Assembly (NCBI GenBank): GCA_009843675.1 | Contig: VYCZ01000043.1 | Span: 1-9,898 of the forward strand | Reading direction: 5' to 3' | Source of the DNA: Gammaproteobacteria bacterium | GTDB lineage: Bacteria; Pseudomonadota; Gammaproteobacteria; Eutrophobiales; Eutrophobiaceae | DNA length: 9,898 bases | Part shown: piece by piece, positions 1 to 5,439 of the stretch | Layout of the letters: every line of letters begins with the position of its first letter | Numbering within the stretch: position 1 is the first letter of the stretch | Translations under genes and position numbers: made by a program | Notes under the pieces: generated by a model | What the model saw: the letters and a program-made list of their open reading frames with translations, nothing else | Database searches by the model: none | Told to the model about the DNA's origin: nothing

Positions 1-69
1 TTTGTGCAGCATCCACCTGATCCAGAATACGGCGGCATTTTCGATGTAACGGAATCAGCCAGAGGCTGA
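1..69 (+). CDS. Possible C-terminal tail of a truncated upstream gene
   Basis: Frame 1 is open from the window edge for 22 codons to a TGA and ends in the residues DPEYGGIFDVTESARG. The other two plus frames are closed within this stretch. If real, it is the end of a gene that enters from the left and converges on the exonuclease gene. The piece is too short to assign a family, and a 22-codon open frame can easily arise by chance. Confidence 0.22.
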   Translation, partial: FVQHPPDPEYGGIFDVTESARG

Positions 70-83
70 GACTGTAAAAAATC

Positions 84-755
84 TTAAAAGACCGTTTCCA
101 ATTCCATGTGTTGCCACACCGCGCGCGTGGCCTGACAATCTGCCAGAGCCCGATGAGCATCTCCCTCAAAACGGTATCCGATATGACGGGCCGCAACTGT
201 CAGCTTGTGCCAGCGGTAATCGTTGTAGTACTCGTTCCAGTCACCTTTAAACCTGGCATATCGCAGCATACAACAATGCACAACGTCCGCATTCTCCTTC
301 ACTTCCGGAAGAAACTTTAAATCAAATCTGGCATTGTAAATTACAACATTTTTGCCTTTCACCGCAGTAATAATCGAAGGCATCAGAATATCCAATGTGG
401 GCGCATCAACTACATGTGCCGGACTGATACCATGAATTGCTTGAGCATCAGGCCAACGCTTACGGTAACTCGGGCGCACCAAACTATTAACCAGAATTTT
501 GCCTTCAGTATCAATAATGGCAATTTCCAAGACTTCCTGGCGCCCTCTTATTCCAGTGGTTTCAGTATCAAGAAAAACAGCGCGCTCTTTGGCCAAACGA
601 GAGTTTGTTACCGTAACAGGGGGGAAAACAACTGGCTCCTTAGCCGGACGAGAGTCTGGTCCGACACGAAAAATAACTGACTCCGCAGTCCTCAACACAA
701 CAAGCAATAACCACAGCACACCGACGACAAGAAATAAAATAACCAACCAGCCCAT
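84..755 (-). CDS. Membrane-anchored DnaQ-like DEDDh 3'-5' exonuclease
   Basis: Predicted 3'-5' exonuclease of the RNase T/DnaQ superfamily (223 aa), which removes nucleotides from DNA or RNA 3' ends using two metal ions. All five DEDDh residues are visible: Asp63 and Glu65 in FLDTETTG (ExoI), Asp145 in NARFD (ExoII), and His201 with Asp206 in HRALAD (ExoIII). The catalytic domain spans about residues 59-220. It is preceded by a strongly hydrophobic helix (about 3-21) and a polar, Pro-containing linker (about 30-55), so the nuclease probably sits on the cytoplasmic face of the inner membrane. The ATG is preceded by GGAG about 11 nt upstream. It shares strand with the toxin-antitoxin pair but lies about 190 bp downstream of it, and so is probably a separate unit. 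The substrate is unknown. It lacks the extra domains of the replicative DnaQ subunit and is not called as such. Confidence 0.85.
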   Translation of the reverse strand: MGWLVILFLVVGVLWLLLVVLRTAESVIFRVGPDSRPAKEPVVFPPVTVTNSRLAKERAVFLDTETTGIRGRQEVLEIAIIDTEGKILVNSLVRPSYRKRWPDAQAIHGISPAHVVDAPTLDILMPSIITAVKGKNVVIYNARFDLKFLPEVKENADVVHCCMLRYARFKGDWNEYYNDYRWHKLTVAARHIGYRFEGDAHRALADCQATRAVWQHMELETVF

Positions 756-777
756 CAGGTGTTTAGCTCCAGTTCAA

Positions 778-806
778 ATTATTCTTGTGAAGTGCGCTCG
801 AAACAA
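778..806 (-). promoter_or_regulatory. Candidate sigma70 promoter for the exonuclease gene
   Basis: On the minus strand a -35-like TTGTTT and a -10-like AATAAT (5 of 6 matches) are separated by 17 bp, about 23 bp upstream of the exonuclease ATG. The -35 is poor, so this is a weak prediction. Nothing else definite is visible in the gap between the exonuclease and PIN genes (756-946). Confidence 0.3.
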
Positions 807-946
807 AAGAGCAAGCCGCTGCAAGACCGGAACAGGCCATTGGCAAGGATGGACATTCAATAACCGAAAGAAAACAGAAATCGTCTGAGAATTATCCAGA
901 TGTCGTACTGTATCCAGTCATAATTTGAGGAAAGCATCAAAACGAA

Positions 947-1381
947 TCAACGCTTGCCGACGGAGCCGGACATGTCCGGCGATATGACCTTCAATCCTGG
1001 AAAATAAGTCCGGTAGTTCTTTGCATTACGCGTCAGGAGATTCCATTTCATCACGGTGGCATGAGCGCCTATGTAGAAATCAGGTAATGGAGATGTTTTT
1101 GAGCCGCCCCGTTTCCTGTATTGCAGGAAACATTTCCCGGCCAGAAAAGCGGCTTCGTAGGGAAGGTTCTCCCTGCGGAAGAACTTTGTCGGTAAGACTT
1201 CTTCAGTTTCCCTGATAGAACTGCAATAAACCGAAACCTCTGCATAGATAAGCGGGTTGATTGCCAGAACTGTGGTGTTGCGCATCTCCTTGATTGCGGC
1301 AAACGCCCAGTCGCTCCATGCCGAATGACTGTCAGCAAGGTCAATAATTACATTGCTATCGACAAGCGTAACAAAGCTCAC
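947..1381 (-). CDS. PIN-domain ribonuclease toxin (VapC-like)
   Basis: PIN-domain protein of 144 aa, the usual size for a VapC-type toxin, expected to be a metal-dependent endoribonuclease held inactive by the upstream antitoxin. Acidic residues expected in the active site are Asp8 (VDSNVIID), Glu48 (YAEV) and Asp101 (LPDFYIGAHA). The C-terminal part, LLTRNAKNYRTYFPGLKVISP-like, is typical of this PIN subgroup. Its family position usually holding Asp (LLTRD) is Asn119 here. The start is GTG, overlapping the antitoxin stop in a GTGA, with AAAGGAG 6 nt upstream. This indicates translational coupling in a bicistronic antitoxin-toxin operon. The cellular RNA target cannot be inferred. Confidence 0.85.
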   Translation of the reverse strand: MSFVTLVDSNVIIDLADSHSAWSDWAFAAIKEMRNTTVLAINPLIYAEVSVYCSSIRETEEVLPTKFFRRENLPYEAAFLAGKCFLQYRKRGGSKTSPLPDFYIGAHATVMKWNLLTRNAKNYRTYFPGLKVISPDMSGSVGKR

Positions 1382-1674
1382 CCATGGCTCCTTTCAGGGC
1401 GGGTTGGGGCGGCATCATGTTCAGGTAGTGCCCAATCCCTGGTAAGCGCCATCACCTCATCAGCACTCATACCGGTTGTGCGCCAGCGTTTTCTTCCTTC
1501 CCTGAAGTAATCAACGATGTCATTTCTCCTGCCGGCGCCTCTGTCCCCAGTGGCCTTTATTATTTTTACCGCGCCACCTTCCATAACAAACTCCACTTCC
1601 GTTTCGGGAAGAAAGCCTGCCTGTTCTCTGATGGCAATGGGTATGGTCACTTGGCCTTTGCTGGTAATACGCAT
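1378..1674 (-). CDS. AbrB/MazE-family antitoxin (SpoVT-AbrB fold)
   Basis: Antitoxin of 98 aa and first gene of the toxin-antitoxin pair. Residues 1-45 form the swapped-hairpin AbrB DNA-binding domain (MRITSKGQVTIPIAIREQAG, then a ...VEFVMEGGAVKI strand pair). The C-terminal half (about 46-98) is charged and probably disordered, the part that wraps and blocks the PIN toxin in such pairs. The ATG has GGAG 6 nt upstream. In this family the antitoxin, usually with the toxin, represses its own promoter, and the same is expected here. The stop codon overlaps the toxin GTG. Which toxin family it neutralises rests on its neighbour, not on its own sequence. Confidence 0.87.
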   Translation of the reverse strand: MRITSKGQVTIPIAIREQAGFLPETEVEFVMEGGAVKIIKATGDRGAGRRNDIVDYFREGRKRWRTTGMSADEVMALTRDWALPEHDAAPTRPERSHG

Positions 1675-1699
1675 CCGTCACTCCGAACTTTTCAAAGTC

Positions 1700-1736
1700 T
1701 TACTTGGCAAGGTAATACTTTTGAGGAATTTGTCAA
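1700..1736 (-). promoter_or_regulatory. Candidate promoter/operator of the antitoxin-toxin pair
   Basis: The minus strand has a perfect -35 hexamer TTGACA (plus-strand 1731-1736). The -10 is poor: TACCTT at 16 bp spacing is the best reading. Over the -10 lies an imperfect inverted repeat with outer arms TTAC/GTAA (plus-strand 1700-1715) that could be the AbrB-type operator. The position, just upstream of the antitoxin gene, fits autoregulation. The assignment is tentative. Confidence 0.35.
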
Positions 1737-1823
1737 GTTCGGGAGAGCGCTTTTTTCCGTCAAAATGAAAGTTTTAAGCTCCCCATTCCCGTAAGTTGAT
1801 ACATTTTCGTTGGGAAATTGTCA

Positions 1824-1852
1824 TTGACATAGCAGGAAAAATTCCCGATATT
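1824..1852 (+). promoter_or_regulatory. Candidate sigma70 promoter of the cupredoxin gene
   Basis: TTGACA is followed after 17 bp by GATATT (4 of 6 matches to the -10 consensus), placing transcription start about 25-30 nt before the ATG at 1887. The spacer contains a small inverted repeat, GGAA-AAA-TTCC. Confidence 0.5.
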
Positions 1853-1886
1853 GTGATCATTGTCTCTTCAACCTGGGGAAAAGCAG

Positions 1887-2354
1887 ATGAAATTTCACAT
1901 ATTGGCGGTATTCATGATCCTGTTGTGCGCCACTACATTGTGGGCGGGAGAAAAACGTCACGGCCCCAAAGCAATTGAGGTCAAGGTGAGCCTGGGTACC
2001 GCCGATGAAGAAATGAAATTCGTCCCGGACACCCTCTCCTTCGAACGGGGCAAATACTACAAACTGGTGCTGCATAACCCCAGTTCGGACGACCATTACT
2101 TCACCTCGGATTCCTTCGCGACCCGCATCTTCACCCGGAAGGTTGAAATCGCTGACGCATCCGGCAAGACCGTCACGGAAATTCACGGCGCGGTCAACGA
2201 TATCGAACTCAAACCCGGCGCCACCGTCGAATGGTTCTTTTATCCCATGACCAAGGGCAGAAACCTGAAACTGTACTGCCACAAGGACGGCCACGAGCAA
2301 CAGGGCATGGTCGGCACCATCAATATCAGCGGCCCGCCGCCTTTTACCAAATAA
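1887..2354 (+). CDS. Exported cupredoxin (type 1 blue-copper) protein
   Basis: Small exported copper protein of 155 aa, probably a periplasmic electron carrier or copper-binding protein. Residues 1-20 are a signal peptide (MKFHILAVFMILLCATTLWA), likely cleaved after Ala20. The mature part is a single cupredoxin beta-barrel. The type 1 copper site is visible as Cys131, His136 and Met141 in CHKDGHEQQGMVG (Cys-x4-His-x4-Met spacing, as in auracyanin and rusticyanin). The fourth ligand is probably His70 in NPSSDDHYF. The ATG is chosen because GGGGA lies 7 nt upstream and the signal peptide begins there; an in-frame TTG nine codons earlier is less likely. It appears monocistronic, divergent from the antitoxin-toxin pair. 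The redox partner is unknown. Confidence 0.82.
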   Translation: MKFHILAVFMILLCATTLWAGEKRHGPKAIEVKVSLGTADEEMKFVPDTLSFERGKYYKLVLHNPSSDDHYFTSDSFATRIFTRKVEIADASGKTVTEIHGAVNDIELKPGATVEWFFYPMTKGRNLKLYCHKDGHEQQGMVGTINISGPPPFTK

Positions 2355-2356
2355 TC

Positions 2357-2415
2357 TAAGGAAACTCTGATTAAGTCAGAGCTTCCTTAACCCGGCCAAG
2401 CCGGATCCCCCTTTT
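2357..2415 (+). terminator. Tandem hairpins after the cupredoxin gene
   Basis: Starting 2 nt after the stop codon is a stem of 7 bp plus 6 bp around one mismatch (TAAGGAA-A-CTCTGA, loop TTAAG, TCAGAG-C-TTCCTTA). It is followed at 2392-2404 by a second hairpin CCGGC-CAA-GCCGG and then ATCCCCCTTTTC. The position suits transcript ending or 3' protection. There is only a short run of T, so this is not a textbook intrinsic terminator. Confidence 0.5.
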
Positions 2416-2509
2416 CGTTATTCCCGCGAAGGCGGGAATCCAGTAGACAACAAAATTCCTTATAAGGAGTTGGTTAACAGACTGGATTCCCGCTTCCGCG
2501 GGAATGACG
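2416..2509. repeat. REP-like inverted repeat pair
   Basis: Two 29-nt arms (2416-2444 and 2481-2509) face each other and match at 26 of 29 positions. Each arm is itself a perfect 8-bp hairpin: ATTCCCGC-GAAG-GCGGGAAT on the left and ATTCCCGC-TTCC-GCGGGAAT on the right. The 36-bp core between them is AT-rich. The unit (GGAATCCAGT adjoining a GC hairpin) is of the intergenic palindromic type common in proteobacteria. A diverged relative lies at 9242-9298. It fills most of the gap between the cupredoxin and lexA genes. Confidence 0.8.
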
Positions 2510-2565
2510 AACAAATTTCCCCCCATCTGGCTGAAGCGGCAATTGCTGCCCTGGATGCGTACTGC

Positions 2566-2593
2566 TTGACCTTTTAAAATAATCCGCTATACT
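2566..2593 (+). promoter_or_regulatory. Sigma70 promoter of the lexA-imuA-imuB-dnaE2 operon
   Basis: A -35 TTGACC (5 of 6) and -10 TATACT (5 of 6) are separated by 16 bp. Transcription would begin near 2600, inside the LexA box, so bound LexA would block RNA polymerase directly. Confidence 0.75.
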
Positions 2594-2608
2594 GCTTAAA
2601 AAAGCAGT
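2591..2608. promoter_or_regulatory. LexA operator (SOS box), perfect palindrome
   Basis: ACTGCTTAAAAAAGCAGT is an 18-bp perfect palindrome that contains CTG-N10-CAG, the arrangement recognised by E. coli-type LexA. It differs from the E. coli consensus in having CTGC instead of CTGT. It overlaps the -10 and the expected start point of the operon promoter, so it should mediate autorepression and DNA-damage induction of the cassette. Confidence 0.82.
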
Positions 2609-2622
2609 GCTAATATATTCAG
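2607..2622. promoter_or_regulatory. Possible second, weaker LexA box
   Basis: GTG-N10-CAG matches five of the six key bases of the LexA motif, and its right half (TATATTCAGTA) resembles the E. coli SOS box. It starts at the last base of the first box, centred 15 bp downstream of it, and ends just before the first ATG of lexA. Paired LexA sites at a lexA gene are known from E. coli. Confidence 0.4.
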
Positions 2623-2635
2623 TATGAAAACATTT

Positions 2636-3241
2636 ATGAAAACACTCACGTCCAGACAATTGCAGGTGCTTGAATTTATACAAGACAGCATCAGGGTCGC
2701 CAATATGCCGCCCACCATCGCCGAGATTACCGTAGCCATGGGATTTGGTTCGACCAATGCGGCCCGCGGGCATTTACAGGCGCTGGAACGCAAAGGGGCC
2801 ATAGAACTGATCCCCAACTCATCCCGGGGGATACGCCTGGTACAGGCCGGCGCGTTTGAGCCCGGTCTCCCCCTGGTGGGCCGGGTTGCCGCCGGCCGTC
2901 CCCTGCTGGCCGAGGAAAATATCGAGGATTATCGCCCGGTTGACCCTTCGTTTTTTTCTCCCCGTGCGGATTACCTGTTGCGGGTACTGGGCGAGAGTAT
3001 GCGGCATGCCGGGATACTGGATGGGGATTTGCTTGCGGTACACCGTAGTCCCACTGCGGATAACGGCCAAATCGTGGTGGCGCGGCTGCAGGATGAGGTA
3101 ACGGTCAAACGGCTGCGCCGGACCGGACAGGTGGTTTACCTGGAAGCGGAAAACCCCGGCTTTCCTGCCATTGAGGTGGACCTGAAACAGGAAACACTGG
3201 CCCTTGAGGGTATCGCCGTCGGCGTAGTACGCAACCTGTAG
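2636..3241 (+). CDS. lexA: LexA repressor, SOS regulator
   Basis: Repressor of the SOS response (201 aa; E. coli LexA has 202). Residues 1-70 are the winged helix-turn-helix DNA-binding domain, with recognition helix around Ser39-Ala43. Residues 78-201 are the S24 self-cleaving domain. The cleavage site is Ala86-Gly87 in VGRVAAG, the nucleophile is Ser121 in GESMRHAGI, and the general base is Lys158 in DEVTVKRL. RecA filaments trigger this cleavage. The start is placed at the second ATG because [10 protein letters not shown] aligns with the E. coli N-terminus MKALTARQQE. An in-frame ATG at 2624 would add four residues. Neither start has a clear Shine-Dalgarno sequence. It is first in the operon and 9 nt from imuA. 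Because LexA here heads a mutasome cassette, it may be a second, dedicated LexA copy (lexA2 type) or the sole one; the window cannot tell. Confidence 0.95.
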   Translation: MKTLTSRQLQVLEFIQDSIRVANMPPTIAEITVAMGFGSTNAARGHLQALERKGAIELIPNSSRGIRLVQAGAFEPGLPLVGRVAAGRPLLAEENIEDYRPVDPSFFSPRADYLLRVLGESMRHAGILDGDLLAVHRSPTADNGQIVVARLQDEVTVKRLRRTGQVVYLEAENPGFPAIEVDLKQETLALEGIAVGVVRNL

Positions 3242-3250
3242 CGCATTACG

Positions 3251-3883
3251 ATGAACAATTCATTGCGAGAGCTGGTACGCAACAATCCCCATCTATGGTC
3301 GGGTGATGAGGTCTGCCAGGGGAAACCGGACGGCATCCCTACGGGTCATGCTTCATTGGATGCAATACTGCCCGGTGGTGGTTGGCCGAAAAATGCCGTG
3401 GTCGAAATGATTACCCCCCATTGGGGTACGGGTGAATTACAATTGATGTTGCCACTGATGAAATCCATGACACGGCGCAGGCGCTGGATACTCTGGGTTT
3501 GCCCGCCGTACATCCCGTATGCTCCGGCATTGGTGAATGCCGACATCGATATTGACTTCCTGATGACAATCGGCCCGAATATCTCCTCCCGGGATGCTCT
3601 CTGGACGATTGAAAAAGCGCTGCAGTCACAACGCTGCGGCCTGCTCATGGCATGGTTGAACCACCTGCCCAACGGGGTCATTCGGCGCCTGCAACTGGCT
3701 GCCGATGCCGGTAATACACCCTGCGTGCTGTTTCGCAACCAGCGCGGGAAAAATTCACCCGCAGCCCTGCAATTGCAGGTGGAATACAGTGACCGGGGCA
3801 GTGACCGGGGCATCCATGCACGGGTTTTGAAAGCCCGCGGCGCCCATCAATACCACAGCGCGGACATCCCCTGTCCGGGTTAA
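3251..3883 (+). CDS. imuA: ImuA, RecA/SulA-like mutasome protein
   Basis: Accessory protein of translesion synthesis (210 aa), proposed to join ImuB and DnaE2 in the mutasome. It has a RecA-like core. PTGHASLDAILPGGGWPK (30-47) matches the RecA/ImuA strand leading to the P-loop. The P-loop itself is degenerate (TPHWGTGEL, 55-63) and lacks the Gly-Lys-Ser/Thr of Walker A, so ATP hydrolysis is doubtful. LLMAWLNHLP (131-140) corresponds to the Walker B strand region. Near the C-terminus a 12-bp tandem repeat encodes SDRGSDRG (180-187). The gene starts 9 nt after lexA with no visible Shine-Dalgarno sequence, and so is probably read by coupling to lexA translation. The identification rests on these motifs together with the order lexA-imuA-imuB-dnaE2. 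Confidence 0.88.
   Translation: MNNSLRELVRNNPHLWSGDEVCQGKPDGIPTGHASLDAILPGGGWPKNAVVEMITPHWGTGELQLMLPLMKSMTRRRRWILWVCPPYIPYAPALVNADIDIDFLMTIGPNISSRDALWTIEKALQSQRCGLLMAWLNHLPNGVIRRLQLAADAGNTPCVLFRNQRGKNSPAALQLQVEYSDRGSDRGIHARVLKARGAHQYHSADIPCPG
3787..3810 (+). repeat. 12-bp perfect tandem duplication within imuA
   Basis: CAGTGACCGGGG occurs twice head to tail in frame, adding four residues (SDRG twice). It probably arose by replication slippage and leaves the reading frame intact. Confidence 0.85.
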
Positions 3884-3900
3884 CCCCATGGGTTTCGGAT

Positions 3901-5439
3901 ATGCCCCGGCCGCTTCCTGCTCTTTCTTTCCGGGATTCGCTTCTTTACCGGGAAGAAGAGGCATGTAACAAAACTGAAACCAGCACCGGGCAACAAGCCC
4001 TGTGGCTTGCTGTTTGTCTGCCCAAACTGGCCCTGGAAGTTGTCGCTGCCGATCAGCCTGATGAGATTTCGGTTGTCGTTGAGGAGATAAAAGGCAGAAA
4101 ACTCGTCCATACCGCGTCCTGTTCCGCAGAACGGATGGGCATCAGCGCGGGCATGACCTTAAACGCGGCCAGTACCTGTTGCCCCGGCCTGAAAGTTTAC
4201 AGGATCAACGAAATCGCCCGGGAGAAACGGCTGGATGCGCTGGCAGCCTGGGCCTTGCAGTTCAGCCCCATGGTCAGTTTGCATCCACCCTGCTCGTTCC
4301 TGCTGGAGGCGGGGGGAAGCATCAACTATTTTGGCGGCCTCACCGCGATCCGGGATACCATCGCCCGGGAATTGACCGAACGCTGGAAACACGTTTTTTG
4401 CCAGGCAACGACCCCCACGCCTACAGCCAGCCTGATGCTGGCCCAGGCCGGACGCAACCTGGTTGTCGAGCGCGGCGCAGATTTGCGCTCTGTCCTCGGG
4501 CCCTTGAGTATCGAGGTCCTGTCCCTGGATGACAAGCGCAAACAACAACTGAATAAAACCGGAGTGCGTATCCTGCGCGACCTCTGGCGTTTGCCTTCAG
4601 GCGGACTGGCGCGACGTTTTGGAACGGACCTGGTTACCCACCTGGACCAGGCCCTGGGAAAGCTGCCCGACCCCTTGAATGCTTATCGGATACCCCCCCG
4701 ATTTTCCGATACCCGGGAATTTTCGTTCGACATCGACGAGCAACAGTCGCTTCTACCCGTCGTTCATGAGCTTGTGACCGGCTTATGCGATTTCCTGCAG
4801 CAACAGGACTTGTACACCATGGATTACCAGGTGCATTTTTATCACAGGCAGGACCCGGTAACGATGCTCCATATCGGCTTGCGTCAGCCGATACGCCAAC
4901 CAGGTTATTTGATGATGTTGGCGGAGACGAAGCTCAGCAGAACAAAGCCGGCCGCGGCCGTGGTCAGGGTAATGCTGACCGCCGAGCGGTTTTACAGTGT
5001 TGCTCCCCGGACCCGTTATTTGCTTCCCGGCAGCGACCTTGAGCGGGAAGATCAGGATATTTCACCACTGCTTGAACAATTGTCCACCCGTCTCGGCGCC
5101 GCTGCGCTGAAGAGCATCACAACCCATGCGGATCATCGACCGGAATACGCCTGCCGCGCCGGCGCGCCGGCTGGCGCCGGGCCGGCGCCGCCGGACAACC
5201 GGCGTCCCCTGTGGTTATTGCCGAAGCCCAGGGAATTACTGAACAAGGACGGCGGAATTTACTACAGGAGCCGCATCCATTCCCTCATGGGTCCGGAGCG
5301 CATCGTAACGGGCTGGTGGGACAACCACGGCATACAGCGGGATTATTACGTGGGTACCGATGGCATCGCCGGACATGTGTGGATTTACCACGACCTGACA
5401 ACCAGGCAAAAATGGTATTTGCATGGATTGTTCGGCTGA
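3901..5439 (+). CDS. imuB: ImuB, inactive Y-family polymerase of the mutasome
   Basis: Catalytically dead Y-family DNA polymerase homologue (512 aa) that acts as the mutasome hub, linking DnaE2, ImuA and the beta clamp. The core begins at LWLAVCLPKLALEVV (34-48), where active polymerases have the first catalytic Asp; here that carboxylate is missing. LLEAGG (134-139) replaces the SLDEAYLD region of DinB: the Asp is Leu135 and only Glu136 remains. Helix-hairpin-helix and little-finger equivalents occupy about 200-400. A Gly/Ala/Pro linker (421-431) leads to the ImuB-specific C-terminal domain (436-512: PLWLLPKPR, GPERIVTGWWD, RDYYV, WYLHGLFG). The first 33 residues have no evident counterpart, but no ATG, GTG or TTG lies closer to the core, so the ATG is kept. 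It starts 17 nt after imuA without a clear Shine-Dalgarno sequence and overlaps dnaE2 by 17 bp. Confidence 0.92.
   Translation: MPRPLPALSFRDSLLYREEEACNKTETSTGQQALWLAVCLPKLALEVVAADQPDEISVVVEEIKGRKLVHTASCSAERMGISAGMTLNAASTCCPGLKVYRINEIAREKRLDALAAWALQFSPMVSLHPPCSFLLEAGGSINYFGGLTAIRDTIARELTERWKHVFCQATTPTPTASLMLAQAGRNLVVERGADLRSVLGPLSIEVLSLDDKRKQQLNKTGVRILRDLWRLPSGGLARRFGTDLVTHLDQALGKLPDPLNAYRIPPRFSDTREFSFDIDEQQSLLPVVHELVTGLCDFLQQQDLYTMDYQVHFYHRQDPVTMLHIGLRQPIRQPGYLMMLAETKLSRTKPAAAVVRVMLTAERFYSVAPRTRYLLPGSDLEREDQDISPLLEQLSTRLGAAALKSITTHADHRPEYACRAGAPAGAGPAPPDNRRPLWLLPKPRELLNKDGGIYYRSRIHSLMGPERIVTGWWDNHGIQRDYYVGTDGIAGHVWIYHDLTTRQKWYLHGLFG
5158..5189 (+). repeat. Adjacent GC-only palindromes inside the imuB linker
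   Basis: A perfect 14-bp palindrome, GCCGGCGCGCCGGC (5158-5171), is followed after one T by GGCGCCGGGCCGGCGCC, which has 8-bp perfect arms around one G (5173-5189). They encode the Ala/Gly/Pro linker between the ImuB core and its C-terminal domain. The stretch is far more GC-rich than the flanking imuB sequence. Confidence 0.85.

Noticed and set aside
55..69. TCAGCC-AGA-GGCTGA hairpin beyond the exonuclease stop
   Set aside because: Only 6 bp, no T run following on either strand, and it overlaps the possible gene tail; not enough for a terminator call.
906..918. TACTGTATCCAGT, resembling part of an SOS box upstream of the exonuclease gene
   Set aside because: The CTG and CAG are 4 bp apart instead of 10, so it does not have LexA-box geometry.
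1857..2300. Minus-strand 147-codon open frame opposite the cupredoxin gene
   Set aside because: The plus strand carries a signal peptide, copper ligands, promoter and ribosome site; the antisense frame has none of these.
3950..3967. GAAGAGG followed by ATG TAA inside the imuB N-terminal region, a start-stop minimal frame
   Set aside because: The spacing between the purine run and the ATG is too short for a ribosome site, and it lies in a shifted frame within imuB coding sequence.
3251..5439. ImuA-ImuB considered as a novel two-gene system
   Set aside because: Motifs and gene order match the established ImuA/ImuB mutasome proteins.
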